A stretch of 64,000 bases of DNA from Paracoccus litorisediminis (GTDB lineage: Bacteria; Pseudomonadota; Alphaproteobacteria; Rhodobacterales; Rhodobacteraceae): NCBI RefSeq assembly GCF_009711205.1, contig NZ_WMIG01000001.1, positions 558,001 through 622,000 on the forward strand. Direction: 5' to 3'. Of the stretch, positions 51,012 through 60,834 are shown piece after piece; the first letter of the stretch is position 1, and every line of letters begins with the position of its first letter. Both the position numbers and the translations under genes were made by a program. The notes beneath the pieces are model-generated. The model worked only from the letters and a program-made list of their open reading frames with translations, was not told the origin of the DNA and searched no databases.

Positions 51012-52721
51012 CTAATCAGCCCCGATCAGCCCCATCTGTTCCAGCTTCAGCAGCACCTGCTGGGCGGCGTAATCGACATCATAGCCTTCGGTCTGGATGC
51101 GCAATTCCGGGGCTTCGGGTACTTCGTAAGGGTCCGAGATCCCGGTGAATTCCGCGATCTTGCCCGCCCGCGCCAAGGCATACAGCCCCTTGCGGTCCCG
51201 CCTTTCGCATTCCTCGACCGAGGTCGCCACATGCACCTCGATAAAGGCTCCGTGATCCTCGATCATGTCGCGCACGGCGCGGCGCGTGGCGGCATAGGGC
51301 GCGATCGGGGCGCAGATGGCGATGCCACCATTCTTGGTGATCTCGGACGCGACATAGCCGATGCGCTTGATGTTGATGTCGCGATGTTCCTTGGAAAAGC
51401 CCAGCTCGCTCGACAGGTGCTTGCGCACCACATCACCGTCCAGCAGCGTGACCGGCCGCCCGCCCAGTTCCATCAGCTTGACCAGCAGCGCATTGGCGAT
51501 GGTCGACTTGCCCGACCCCGACAGCCCGGTGAAGAACACCGTAAAGCCCTGCCGCGAGCGGGCCGGAGAGGTGCGGCGCAGCTGTTCGACCACCTCGGGA
51601 AAGCTGAACCATTCGGGAATGTCCAACCCCTCGCGCAGGCGGCGGCGCAACTCGGTGCCGGAAATGGTCAGCACCGTCTCATCCGCCGAGACCTCGGATT
51701 CGGGATGATACTGGGCGCGTTCCTGCACATAGACCATGTGCTGGAAATCGACCATCTCGACGCCGATCTCATCCTGATGCTGGCGGAACAGGTCCTGCGC
51801 CTCGTAGGGGCCGTAGAAATCCTGCCCCTTGCTGTTCTTGCCCGGCCCGGCATGGTCGCGCCCGACGATCATATGGGTCAGCCCGTGATTACGGCGGATG
51901 ATGCCATGCCAGACCGCCTCGCGCGGGCCGGCCATGCGCATGGCAAGGTTCAGCAAGGACAGATGCGTGGTGGCATGGGGGTATTTGTCCAAGACCGCCT
52001 CATAGCAGCGGACGCGGGTGAAATGGTCGACATCGCCGGGCTTGGTCATGCCGACCACCGGATGGATCAGCAGGTTCGCCTGCGCCTCTCGCGCGGCGCG
52101 GAAGGTCAGTTCCTGATGGGCGCGGTGCAGCGGGTTGCGGGTCTGAAAGGCGACGACGCGCCGCCAGCCCATCTTGCGGAAATGCGCGCGCAATTCGTTG
52201 GGGGAATCGCGCCTGCCGCGGAAATCGTAATGCATCGGCGGCTGGATGCCCTTGATCGGGCCGCCCAGATAGACCGGCCCCGCGACATGATGCAGGTAAT
52301 GGACCGAAGGATGCGCCTGATCATCCGCGCCATAGACCTGCACCGCCTCGCGCGATTTGTCGGGGCTGAACTTGTCGGTGACCGACATGATGGCAAGGAC
52401 GACACCCTCGGCATCGCGCAGCGCGATATCCTGCCCCGGCTCGACACCATCGGCAAAGTCGTGGCTGACATCCAGCGTGATCGGCATCGGCCACAGATAG
52501 CCAGCCGACAGCCGCATATCGTCCAGCACGCCGTCGTAATCGGCCTGCGTCATGAAGCCCCGCAGCGGAAAGAAGCCGCCGTTCATCAGCAGCTCCAGAT
52601 CGCAGGCCTGCCGGGGCGTCAGGTCCCATGAGGGCATCCGGCCCGCATCGGCTTTCAGCGTCTCGGCGGCTTCCGGGCTGACGTAAAGCTCGCGGATCGG
52701 GGCGTGGTTGGGCTGGGTCAT
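51012..52721 (-). CDS. Bifunctional sulfate adenylyltransferase/adenylylsulfate kinase (PAPS synthase)
   Basis: Activates sulfate to APS and then PAPS for assimilation or sulfotransfer. The 569-residue product has an N-terminal PUA-like and ATP sulfurylase region (QTRNPLHRAH with His199 and His202, then GRDHAGPG) and a C-terminal APS kinase domain with the P-loop GLSGSGKST near residue 393 and DGDVVRKHLSSELGFS. I chose the ATG at 52721, giving the usual length; ATG 52760 is possible. Two glycosyltransferase genes follow on the same strand, which may hint at a sulfated glycan. Confidence 0.95.
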   Translation of the reverse strand: MTQPNHAPIRELYVSPEAAETLKADAGRMPSWDLTPRQACDLELLMNGGFFPLRGFMTQADYDGVLDDMRLSAGYLWPMPITLDVSHDFADGVEPGQDIALRDAEGVVLAIMSVTDKFSPDKSREAVQVYGADDQAHPSVHYLHHVAGPVYLGGPIKGIQPPMHYDFRGRRDSPNELRAHFRKMGWRRVVAFQTRNPLHRAHQELTFRAAREAQANLLIHPVVGMTKPGDVDHFTRVRCYEAVLDKYPHATTHLSLLNLAMRMAGPREAVWHGIIRRNHGLTHMIVGRDHAGPGKNSKGQDFYGPYEAQDLFRQHQDEIGVEMVDFQHMVYVQERAQYHPESEVSADETVLTISGTELRRRLREGLDIPEWFSFPEVVEQLRRTSPARSRQGFTVFFTGLSGSGKSTIANALLVKLMELGGRPVTLLDGDVVRKHLSSELGFSKEHRDINIKRIGYVASEITKNGGIAICAPIAPYAATRRAVRDMIEDHGAFIEVHVATSVEECERRDRKGLYALARAGKIAEFTGISDPYEVPEAPELRIQTEGYDVDYAAQQVLLKLEQMGLIGAD

Positions 52722-52810
52722 CGGCACTCTCGGCTGGGTCACCGGCGCAATCTTGGCCATCCGCCGCCGTCCCGCAATCGCCGGAAGGTCGGAAATCGCG
52801 CCAGCTTGCG

Positions 52811-52837
52811 AAAAAGGGCTGCCCCTGCGGACAGCCC
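52811..52837 (-). terminator. Rho-independent terminator after trxB
   Basis: On the minus strand, the 9-bp stem GGGCTGTCC/GGGCAGCCC (one G-T pair) with loop GCAG is followed by TTTTTCG, 10 bases beyond the trxB stop. Confidence 0.88.
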
Positions 52838-52846
52838 CTCATCAGG

Positions 52847-53918
<1,072 letters not shown>

Positions 53919-54025
53919 TCCGCCGCAGGGGCCCGCCCGCGGGCGGAAAGAATATTGCGCAGCCCAGCCCGGCAAGATAGCTTCCGGCAAGATTTTCGGG
54001 CGATGAAAGGCCCAAGAGGAAAAGA

Positions 54026-54523
54026 ATGAGCGCCGCCCGACTGGACGAGATCGACCGGAAAATCCTTGCCGAGCTTCAAGCCGATGGCCGCATGACCAAT
54101 GTGGAACTGGCCCGGCGCGTCGGCATCTCTGCGCCGCCCTGCCTGCGCCGGGTCCGCGCGCTTGAGGAGGCCGGCTTCATCCGTGGCTATCACGCCGACA
54201 TCAACCCGTCGGAACTGGGCTTCGACGTGCATGTCTTTGCGCTGGTCCGCCTTGTCAGCCAGTCCGAGCGCGACCTTGCCGCCTTTGAAGCGCTGGCCCG
54301 CGAATTGCCGCTGGTCCGCGAATGCCACATGCTGAACGGCGAGATCGACTTCATCCTGAAATGCGTCTCGCCGGATCTGCCGACCTTCCAGCGCTTCCTG
54401 ACCGAAAGCCTGACCTCGGCCCCCAATGTCGCCTCGGTCAAGACCAGCCTTGTGATCCGCTGCGCCAAGGACGAACCCGGCGTCCCCTTCGAGATCGTCG
54501 AACTGCGCGCCGCCGCGGGCTAA
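54026..54523 (+). CDS. Lrp/AsnC family transcriptional regulator
   Basis: A 165-residue feast/famine regulator. The N-terminal winged helix-turn-helix spans about residues 5-65 (LDEIDRKILAELQADGRMTNVELARRVG in parts, then PPCLRRVRALEEAGFI) and the RAM ligand/oligomer domain follows (HVFALVRLVSQSERDLAAFE, ECHMLNGEIDFILKC). Its position next to divergent trxB suggests it regulates trxB or itself. GAGGAAAAGA lies before the ATG. Its stop shares CTAA with the convergent membrane protein gene. Confidence 0.94.
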   Translation: MSAARLDEIDRKILAELQADGRMTNVELARRVGISAPPCLRRVRALEEAGFIRGYHADINPSELGFDVHVFALVRLVSQSERDLAAFEALARELPLVRECHMLNGEIDFILKCVSPDLPTFQRFLTESLTSAPNVASVKTSLVIRCAKDEPGVPFEIVELRAAAG

Positions 54524-55488
54524 TCCGCGCCTGCCGCCTCGCGAAAGGTGAAATCCTCGGTCGCTTCGCGGCGCGCATTCAGCGCCGCCAGCAGGCCCTG
54601 CTTCACCTCGGCCCGGTTCTCGTCGATCATCATGCGCAGGTCGGCCTCGAATTCATCGCGGTTGAAATACTCGTCGATATTGACGATGGCCGCATCGGTT
54701 CCGAACCAGATCACCGCCGCAGCCCCCGCACCGCACAGCACGCTGGCAATCGGCCCGCCGGGCGAACAGATCGCGGCACCACTGGCCGCGCCGCCGCCCA
54801 CGCCGGTCGCCTTGACCGCGCCCTTGGCGGCAGCTTTACCGGCAATTTTCGTGGCCATCTTCTTGGCCATCAGCGCGGCAGCCGCCTTGACCGCAGGCTG
54901 CGCCGTCAGGGTGATCGCCACCGCGACCGGGGCGGTCACCGCGATGCGGGACACCGCGTCCTGCTGGATATGCTGCGTCATCTCGCCCAAGGTGACCTTC
55001 GCGCCTGATGCGGCCAGTTCGTCGCTGATCTGCCCCTCCAGATGGTCGCGGAAGGTCGCGACAAAGCCCTGATCCAGATCGGCGGCGACACGCTCCAGCC
55101 CGGCGCCAAGCTGGGGAAACAGCCGCGTCTCCATCCCCTCGCCCATCTGGCCAAGGGCTGCGGCGCCCAGTTCGCTGTATTCGCCCAGCACGCTGTAATG
55201 GAAATCGGCATAGGCCGGGATGCCCGCATAGACCGGCGCAAAGGCAGCCTCCAGCAGCCCGTCCAGCCGCGAGGTCTGCGCGGCATAGGCGGCCTCTCCG
55301 GCGTCGTGGATCATCTGGCCCAGCCGGGTCTCCGGGATCTCATGCGTCACCGGCGCGGGCGGAGGCAGGATGCGGGCAACAATCGGATGGTCGCGCATCA
55401 TGGCCATCACCGACAGCCCGATGACCAGCGCCGCCATCAGCAAAATCGCCACCCAGAAGCTGCGGATGAACAGCCCGCCCCGCTTCAT
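54520..55488 (-). CDS. Hypothetical membrane protein, second gene of a two-gene unit
   Basis: A 322-residue protein. An N-terminal membrane helix (FWVAILLMAALVIGLSVMAMM) is followed by a long extracytoplasmic-like region of about 130 residues, then a hydrophobic Ala/Gly-rich stretch (PVAVAITLTAQPAVKAAAALMA and KMATKIAGKAAAKGAVKATG, then a GAAAVIWFGTDAAIV helix) and an acidic helical tail. No family was recognised. The glycine/alanine-rich centre with KxxxK spacing could insert in membranes. It is coupled to the upstream gene through an ATGA overlap. Confidence 0.72.
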   Translation of the reverse strand: MKRGGLFIRSFWVAILLMAALVIGLSVMAMMRDHPIVARILPPPAPVTHEIPETRLGQMIHDAGEAAYAAQTSRLDGLLEAAFAPVYAGIPAYADFHYSVLGEYSELGAAALGQMGEGMETRLFPQLGAGLERVAADLDQGFVATFRDHLEGQISDELAASGAKVTLGEMTQHIQQDAVSRIAVTAPVAVAITLTAQPAVKAAAALMAKKMATKIAGKAAAKGAVKATGVGGGAASGAAICSPGGPIASVLCGAGAAAVIWFGTDAAIVNIDEYFNRDEFEADLRMMIDENRAEVKQGLLAALNARREATEDFTFREAAGAD

Positions 55489-56243
55489 GTCGCGCCGTCC
55501 TGCCGGGTGAAGTCCAGCACCGCGACGAAGGACCGCGCCGTGACAAAGGCGACCAGCGCCGCATCAAGGCTGAAGACCAGCCCGACCCATGCCGCGCCGC
55601 GATACTGCGCCGCCAGCCAAAGCTTCGCCGTGTCCAGCGCGGCGAAACCGCCCAGCGCCTCATCCAGCCATGTGCCCCGCGCCGGCAATTGCGCGATGAC
55701 GGCAGAGACCGCCTCGGGCAGGCCCATGCCGGTAATGCCATGCGGGACCGGGATCACCGCCCAGTTCAGCCAGACCAGAGGAATCAGCCCGATCATCGCC
55801 GCCGCGCCGCTGCCGATGCGCTGACCCATCACCCGCGCATAAGGCGCGGTCAGTGATCGGCCCAGTCCCCGCTCGGCCATGATTGCCAGCAACCCGGACA
55901 ACACGCATAGCGCCAGCAGCAGCCCCAGCACCAGGCCTTGGCTGCGCAACCCCGCCCAGGCCAGCACCGGCAGCCCGATCACCACCCCGGCCGTCGCGCC
56001 AAGCGCAGCCCCCAGCCGCCCGGTCAGCCAGAAACCCAGCCGCGATTCCGGCCGGATCGCCACTGCAAGTTCGGCCCGTCTGCGGCCCAAAAGCGGGCGA
56101 TAAAACCCCAGCCAGATCGCCGCGCCCAAGGGGATCAGCGCCAGCGCGGCCCAGTCCGTCAAAGGATAGGCCAGCCGCCACAGCGCCAGCGGCACGGCCA
56201 TGACCAGCAGCGCCCGGACCAGCCACAGCGCCATCCGCGTCAT
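55485..56243 (-). CDS. Hypothetical integral membrane protein, first gene of a two-gene unit
   Basis: A 252-residue protein with about five membrane helices: three in the first half (ALWLVRALLVMAVPLALW, WAALALIPLGAAIWLGF, AALGATAGVVIGLPVLAWAG), then LVLGLLLALCVLSGLLAIMA and AAAMIGLIPLVWLNWAVIPV. No family was recognised. It is probably expressed with the downstream 322-residue protein, with which it may form a complex. The start is at 56243 or 56234. The 112-base gap to pgeF holds no clear signal. Confidence 0.7.
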   Translation of the reverse strand: MTRMALWLVRALLVMAVPLALWRLAYPLTDWAALALIPLGAAIWLGFYRPLLGRRRAELAVAIRPESRLGFWLTGRLGAALGATAGVVIGLPVLAWAGLRSQGLVLGLLLALCVLSGLLAIMAERGLGRSLTAPYARVMGQRIGSGAAAMIGLIPLVWLNWAVIPVPHGITGMGLPEAVSAVIAQLPARGTWLDEALGGFAALDTAKLWLAAQYRGAAWVGLVFSLDAALVAFVTARSFVAVLDFTRQDGAT

Positions 56244-56355
56244 ACGCCCCGCGTACAGGCGGCGTACGCCCTGCGCATGCATGTCACAGGGCAAATGTCA
56301 GCAAAATCAAACCGATGCTGGCCGCACTGCGCGACCAGCGCAGGCCGCCATTGCG

Positions 56356-57120
56356 TCACAGCGCAATGACCGAGATCAGTCGCCCGTAATCGGCCTCGTG
56401 CTGATGGGTGCTGCGCCGATAGGAATAAAAGCGCCCCGGATCGGCATAGGTGCAATGGCGGGTCCATTCGGCCTCGACCCCGGCCTCGCGCAGCCGCATC
56501 AGCCCGAATCCCGGCAGGTCGAACATCGGGCGGCCATTCGGCCCCTCGACGAAGAAACGATGATGATCATGGTCTTCGGCCAGAACCTCATCCATGAATT
56601 CCTGCCCGACTTCGTAATTGGCCTGACTGATGCAGGGGCCGATGACGGCGCGGATGCGGGTCGCGCCCAGATCGGCCATCGCGCCCACCGTCGCCTCGAT
56701 CACGCCCGAAAGCGCGCCGCGCCATCCGGCATGAACCGCGCCGATGACGCCGGCCTGCGCATCCGCCAGCAGGATCGGCTGGCAATCGGCGGTCAGCACC
56801 GCCAAGGCCGTACCCGGCTGATCGGTGACGATCCCATCCGCACGGATCTTGGCAAAATCAGCCGGTTGATCGCCATTGCGCAGCACAGCAACATCCGGCG
56901 AATGGACCTGATGCACCGTGGTCAGCCGGTTCAGGGGCACGCCCATCGCCTCGGCGACGCGACCGCGGTTGATCGTGACGATCTCGCCCTGATCGCTGGA
57001 GCCGTAGCCGCAGTTCAGCCCCGAGAACAGCCCCGAGGACGCGCCGCCCTTGCGGGTGAAAAAGCCATGCCGCACGGGTTCGAGCAGCGGATGAGTCAGG
57101 ATCTCAAGCGTCGTGTGCAT
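56356..57120 (-). CDS. pgeF: PgeF/YfiH-family multicopper oxidase-like protein (peptidoglycan editing or purine nucleoside enzyme)
   Basis: A 254-residue DUF152 protein. It has the laccase-like pattern: HGFFTRKGGASSGLFSGLN, VHQVHSPDV, LTADCQPILLAD, GAVHAGWRGALSG with the conserved His-Cys-His set, and IGPCISQANYEVG. In E. coli and other bacteria the family has been given peptidoglycan editing (PgeF) and purine nucleoside phosphorylase/adenosine deaminase roles; which applies here is not shown. It overlaps the midA gene end by 17 bases and completes the lgt-midA-pgeF operon. Confidence 0.92.
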   Translation of the reverse strand: MHTTLEILTHPLLEPVRHGFFTRKGGASSGLFSGLNCGYGSSDQGEIVTINRGRVAEAMGVPLNRLTTVHQVHSPDVAVLRNGDQPADFAKIRADGIVTDQPGTALAVLTADCQPILLADAQAGVIGAVHAGWRGALSGVIEATVGAMADLGATRIRAVIGPCISQANYEVGQEFMDEVLAEDHDHHRFFVEGPNGRPMFDLPGFGLMRLREAGVEAEWTRHCTYADPGRFYSYRRSTHQHEADYGRLISVIAL

Positions 57121-58162
57121 AAGGCTCCAAGGGTTCGAAACCGGGCGGCACCGGGGCGCGGGACGCCCAGAACGCCAGAACTTTGAACAGGTGACCCATT
57201 TCCTCGGGCGCGGTCAAGCGATGAAGCGCGGCCCCTGCGCCGGCATCCCCCGCTTGCGTCAGCCGCTCGGCGCGGGCGGCAATCCCCAGCCGCGCCAGCC
57301 ATTCGCCCTGTGTGACCATGCGCGAGGCCTGCGCCCCCGCCGCGATCGCGGCCATCGCCAAAGGTTGGAAATCGACATGGGCGGTCAGGTCGGCCTCGCC
57401 CGGATTTTCCAAGGGATCCTCGGGCTTATGAGCGCGCAAGGCCTGAAAAGTGTCGCCATGCCCGGCCCAGTTTCCATAGTCGATCACGATCGCGCAGCCG
57501 CCATGTTCGGCAATCCGCCGCGCCACTTCCTGCGCCGCCGGAATGGCCGCTGGGCAGGTCTCGCGGATCTGACCCAAGGGCGCATCCGGTCCCGGCACCG
57601 CCGGACCCAGTGCCAAGGCCAACCGCCCCTGATCGTCCAGCGTCACCATCCGCTTGGCCCAGCCATCCGACACGCGCTGGAACTGGTTGATCGGCAAGGC
57701 GTCGAAAAACTCGTTCGCGACCAGAAACAGCGGCTGCCGCGGCAGTTGCGCGGCGCTGTCCAGATGGGCGATGTCGCCCAACTTCTCGCGCTGGACCCGA
57801 CGCAGATGGGCGGATGCCTCGATCAGCGTGACCTGCGCCGCATCCAGCATACCCGGCACAACACGGATGGTGCGCAGGATATCGGCCATCAGCGTGCCCC
57901 GGCCCGGCCCGATCTCGGCCAGCGTAAAGGGCGTGGGTGCGCCTTGGTCCAGCCAAGCCTGCGCCAAGGCCAGCCCGATCATCTCGCCGAACATCTGGCT
58001 GATTTCGGGCGCGGTGGTGAAGTCGCCCTGCGCGCCAAAGGGATCGCGGGTCGCGTAATAGCCATGTTCAGGATGCAGCAGGCAAAGCTGCATGTATTCA
58101 TCCAGAGGCATCGGCCCCGACAGCCGGATCTGCGCCGCGATCAGGCGGCCCAGAGGCGTCAT
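57104..58162 (-). CDS. SAM-dependent methyltransferase of the MidA/NDUFAF7 family
   Basis: A 352-residue protein, bacterial homologue of the mitochondrial protein arginine methyltransferase that modifies the complex I subunit NDUFS2. The family pattern is present: [52 protein letters not shown] (SAM motif I), and [14 protein letters not shown] role in complex I assembly is inferred from the family; nuo genes are not nearby. It overlaps lgt (ATGA) and pgeF. Confidence 0.93.
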   Translation of the reverse strand: MTPLGRLIAAQIRLSGPMPLDEYMQLCLLHPEHGYYATRDPFGAQGDFTTAPEISQMFGEMIGLALAQAWLDQGAPTPFTLAEIGPGRGTLMADILRTIRVVPGMLDAAQVTLIEASAHLRRVQREKLGDIAHLDSAAQLPRQPLFLVANEFFDALPINQFQRVSDGWAKRMVTLDDQGRLALALGPAVPGPDAPLGQIRETCPAAIPAAQEVARRIAEHGGCAIVIDYGNWAGHGDTFQALRAHKPEDPLENPGEADLTAHVDFQPLAMAAIAAGAQASRMVTQGEWLARLGIAARAERLTQAGDAGAGAALHRLTAPEEMGHLFKVLAFWASRAPVPPGFEPLEPYAHDA

Positions 58163-59046
58163 GCGACTTGTGCGACCGCCGGTCGCATCCGCGCGCGCAG
58201 GAAGAACGCCAAGCCGATCAGGATCATCGGCAGCGACAGCACCTGTCCCATGCTGAGGCCCCAGACCGGCCCGCCGATGACATGGCCCAGAGGATTGTCG
58301 GGCGTGATGAACTGTGCATCGGCCTGACGGAAGAACTCGACCACAAAGCGCGACAGCCCGTAGCCCATGACAAAGACGCCCAGCACCAGCCCCGGACGCC
58401 GCAGCGCGCCGCGACGGACCAGCGCGAACAGCACCAGCGCCAGCACCACGCCCTCAAGTGCCGCCTCATAAAGCTGGCTGGGATGGCGGGCGCATAGCCC
58501 GGTCACGCCGAAGCAGGCCTGCGCGGCCTCGCCCGGAAAGATCACGCCCCAGGGCAAATCGGTCGGACGGCCCCACAGCTCGGCATTGATGAAATTCGCG
58601 ATCCGCCCCAGCCCCAGACCGATCGGGGTGGCCAGCGCCAGCGCATCGGCCAGCCGCAGCGGGACAATGGCGTGCTTGCGGCAATAGAGCCAGGCGGCCA
58701 ATACGACGCCAAGAAAGCCGCCATGGAAGGACATGCCGCCATTCCACAATTGCAGGATCTGGCCCGGATTGGACAGGTAATAGCCCGGCTCATAGAACAG
58801 GATGAATCCCAGCCGCCCGCCAAGGACGACGCCCAGCACCACCCAGGTCAGCAATTCCTCGGCCTGTTCGGGACGCATCGGCGCACGGTCGCCCCATAGC
58901 GCGGGACGCCGCATCAGCCAGACCAGAATGCGCCAGCCAAGGATCAGCCCGACCAGATAGGCCAGTGCATACCAGCGCAGCGAAAAGGCCATGCCGAACA
59001 GGTGGATGGTAAAAATCTCGGGCGTAATGTCGGGAAAGGGGATCAT
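58159..59046 (-). CDS. lgt: Prolipoprotein diacylglyceryl transferase
   Basis: Inner-membrane enzyme that attaches diacylglycerol from phosphatidylglycerol to the lipobox cysteine of prelipoproteins. The 295-residue protein has seven membrane helices, the HGGFLG motif (in [10 protein letters not shown]), [19 protein letters not shown] in part as the Lgt signature, and [13 protein letters not shown]. The ATG at 59046 has GAGGAG upstream. It is the head of the lgt-midA-pgeF operon, with a TTGACA-N16-TAGCCT promoter. Several predicted lipoproteins in this window depend on it. Confidence 0.97.
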   Translation of the reverse strand: MIPFPDITPEIFTIHLFGMAFSLRWYALAYLVGLILGWRILVWLMRRPALWGDRAPMRPEQAEELLTWVVLGVVLGGRLGFILFYEPGYYLSNPGQILQLWNGGMSFHGGFLGVVLAAWLYCRKHAIVPLRLADALALATPIGLGLGRIANFINAELWGRPTDLPWGVIFPGEAAQACFGVTGLCARHPSQLYEAALEGVVLALVLFALVRRGALRRPGLVLGVFVMGYGLSRFVVEFFRQADAQFITPDNPLGHVIGGPVWGLSMGQVLSLPMILIGLAFFLRARMRPAVAQVA

Positions 59047-59068
59047 GGGCTCCTCGGCATCCGGGCGC

Positions 59069-59096
59069 AGGCTAGCCGCGCGGGTGGGGGTGTCAA
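59069..59096 (-). promoter_or_regulatory. Probable sigma-70 promoter of lgt-midA-pgeF
   Basis: Read on the minus strand: TTGACA, 16 bases, TAGCCT, 22 bases before the lgt start. Confidence 0.5.
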
Positions 59097-59110
59097 CATG
59101 CGCCGCCCGA

Positions 59111-59139
59111 TTGAACCGCGGCCCTGCCGGGGCCATATA
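59111..59139 (+). promoter_or_regulatory. Probable sigma-70 promoter of ubiK
   Basis: TTGAAC, 17 bases, CATATA, 29 bases before the ubiK start and back-to-back with the lgt promoter. Confidence 0.45.
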
Positions 59140-59168
59140 GGGCGCAACCGGATTACGAAAGGCCCGCC

Positions 59169-59441
59169 ATGACCGCCAATAACCGTTTCTTCGACGATCT
59201 CTCGAAATTGATGACCAATGCCATGGGCGTGGCCCACGGTGCCAAGGATGAGGCCCAGACCGCCTTCAATAGCTGGATCGACCGCTGGCTGGCCGATCGC
59301 GATTTCGTCACCCGCGAGGAATTCGAGGCCGTGCGCGAAATGGCGATCAAGGCCCGCGCCGAGAATGCCGCCCTGCAAGCCCGTCTGGACGCGCTGGAGG
59401 GCAAGGGCGTTCAGGGTGCGGCCACGGGCGCCGACGCCTGA
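59169..59441 (+). CDS. ubiK: Ubiquinone biosynthesis accessory factor UbiK family protein
   Basis: A 90-residue coiled-coil protein of the BMFP/UbiK family: an amphipathic N-terminal part ([19 protein letters not shown]) and a C-terminal leucine-type coil ([20 protein letters not shown], then LDALEG). UbiK aids assembly of the UbiJ-containing complex for aerobic ubiquinone synthesis in enterobacteria; the role here is inferred. It is divergent from lgt, and its end overlaps the convergent DUF6476 gene by 31 bases. Confidence 0.9.
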   Translation: MTANNRFFDDLSKLMTNAMGVAHGAKDEAQTAFNSWIDRWLADRDFVTREEFEAVREMAIKARAENAALQARLDALEGKGVQGAATGADA

Positions 59442-59731
59442 TCCTTCAGCTGGCCCTGCTTGTCGTAAAGCAGGACCTCTCCCGCGTCCGTCACCACCAC
59501 GATCCAGTCGTGGGCAAAGGTGACGGCGGCGGGTTTCGCCCCCTCGGGCAGTGCGATCTGGTCTGGCAGTTCAGGCAGCGGTGCCTCGGACAGGCGCAGC
59601 CACAGCAGACCCACGATCGCCAGAACCCCGATTCCCATCACTGCGGCCAATGAGGTCACAAGGATTCGCAGCCAGCGCAGCATCGGCAGCATTTCCTCGG
59701 CCCCCGGTTCCGCCCTATCATCCCGTGCCAT
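59411..59731 (-). CDS. DUF6476 family small membrane protein
   Basis: A 106-residue Rhodobacterales-type protein: a short cytoplasmic start, one helix (LRILVTSLAAVMGIGVLAIVG), and a periplasmic part with LPDQIALPEGAKPAAVTFA and WIVVVTDAGEVLLYD. Its function is unknown. GAGGATA precedes the ATG on the minus strand. The start codon lies in the same CATG as the divergent pseudouridine synthase start, so the two start codons overlap by 2 bases. Confidence 0.8.
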   Translation of the reverse strand: MARDDRAEPGAEEMLPMLRWLRILVTSLAAVMGIGVLAIVGLLWLRLSEAPLPELPDQIALPEGAKPAAVTFAHDWIVVVTDAGEVLLYDKQGQLKDQASAPVAAP

Positions 59732-60788
59732 GCCCGATATCCTCATCCACGTCCCCGAGGGACTTTCCGACCGGCTAGATAAAGCCCTTGCCAGCCTCGC
59801 GCCAGAGGAGGCCGCGTTGTCGCGCTCTCGTCTGTCGAAACTGATTGCCGAAGGGGCGGTCAACGGCCCGCTGGGGCCCGTCACCGACGGCAAGGCGAAA
59901 TCCGAGCCGGGCGAATACCGCGTCACCGTCGGCGAGCCCGAACCGCTGGAAGCCCAACCCGAGGCGATTCCCCTGACCATCGCCTATGAGGATGACGACC
60001 TGATCGTGGTCGACAAGCCCGCGGGCATGGTCGTCCACCCCGCCCCCGGCGCGCCGAATGGCACGCTGGTCAACGCGCTGCTGGCGCATTGCGCCGACAG
60101 CCTGTCGGGCATCGGCGGCGCGGCGCGTCCCGGCATCGTCCATCGCATCGACAAGGAGACCTCGGGTCTGCTGGTCGTGGCCAAGACCGACCGCGCGCAT
60201 CAGGGGCTGGCCGCGCAATTCGCCGATCACTCGGCGCATCGCCGTTACCTTGCCATCGCGCATGGCATGATCGACCCGGCCGACGCCCGGCTGCGCGGGT
60301 TGAAGGGGCTGGTCTTTGAGCCCGGAGGTGTCCTGCGCATCACCACCATGCTGGGCCGCCATCCCAGCGACCGCCAGCGTCAGGCCGTCAGTTTCGACCG
60401 TGGCCGCCATGCGGTGACACGGGCGCGGCTGCTGGAAGCCTTTGGCACGCCGCCCTCGGTCATGCTGGTCGAGTGTCGGCTTGAGACCGGCCGCACCCAT
60501 CAAATCCGCGTGCATATGGCCCATGCCGGGCTGGGGCTAGTCGGGGACCCGGTCTATGGTGGGGCGCGCAAGCCCTCGACCAAGGCGCTGGGGGCGGATG
60601 CGGTGGCGGCATTGACCGCATTCCCGCGCCAGGCCCTGCATGCCGCCGAACTGGGCTTCGTCCACCCGGTCACCGGCGAGACGCTGGCCTTCTCCAGCCC
60701 ATTGCCGCCAGACATGGCCGCGCTGCTGGACATGCTGCGAGACGGGACTGCGCAAGGCTCTTCCCCGAGGGAACCCGGCGCGTCATGA
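59730..60788 (+). CDS. RluA-family pseudouridine synthase, RluD-like
   Basis: Modifies uridines of 23S rRNA (by RluD homology the helix 69 positions). The 352-residue protein has an N-terminal S4 RNA-binding domain (SDRLDKALASLAPEEAALSRSRLSKLI in parts), the catalytic region VHRIDKETSGLLVVAKT with the conserved Asp, and the ending TGRTHQIRVHMAHAGLGLVGD in parts. The ATG at 59730 lacks a Shine-Dalgarno and lies against the opposing gene start, so leaderless translation is possible. rpoH follows after 46 bases. Confidence 0.9.
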   Translation: MPDILIHVPEGLSDRLDKALASLAPEEAALSRSRLSKLIAEGAVNGPLGPVTDGKAKSEPGEYRVTVGEPEPLEAQPEAIPLTIAYEDDDLIVVDKPAGMVVHPAPGAPNGTLVNALLAHCADSLSGIGGAARPGIVHRIDKETSGLLVVAKTDRAHQGLAAQFADHSAHRRYLAIAHGMIDPADARLRGLKGLVFEPGGVLRITTMLGRHPSDRQRQAVSFDRGRHAVTRARLLEAFGTPPSVMLVECRLETGRTHQIRVHMAHAGLGLVGDPVYGGARKPSTKALGADAVAALTAFPRQALHAAELGFVHPVTGETLAFSSPLPPDMAALLDMLRDGTAQGSSPREPGAS

Positions 60789-60834
60789 TAGCGTTCACAC
60801 AGACCCGCCCGCGTGCGGGACAAGGGAATTTCAA

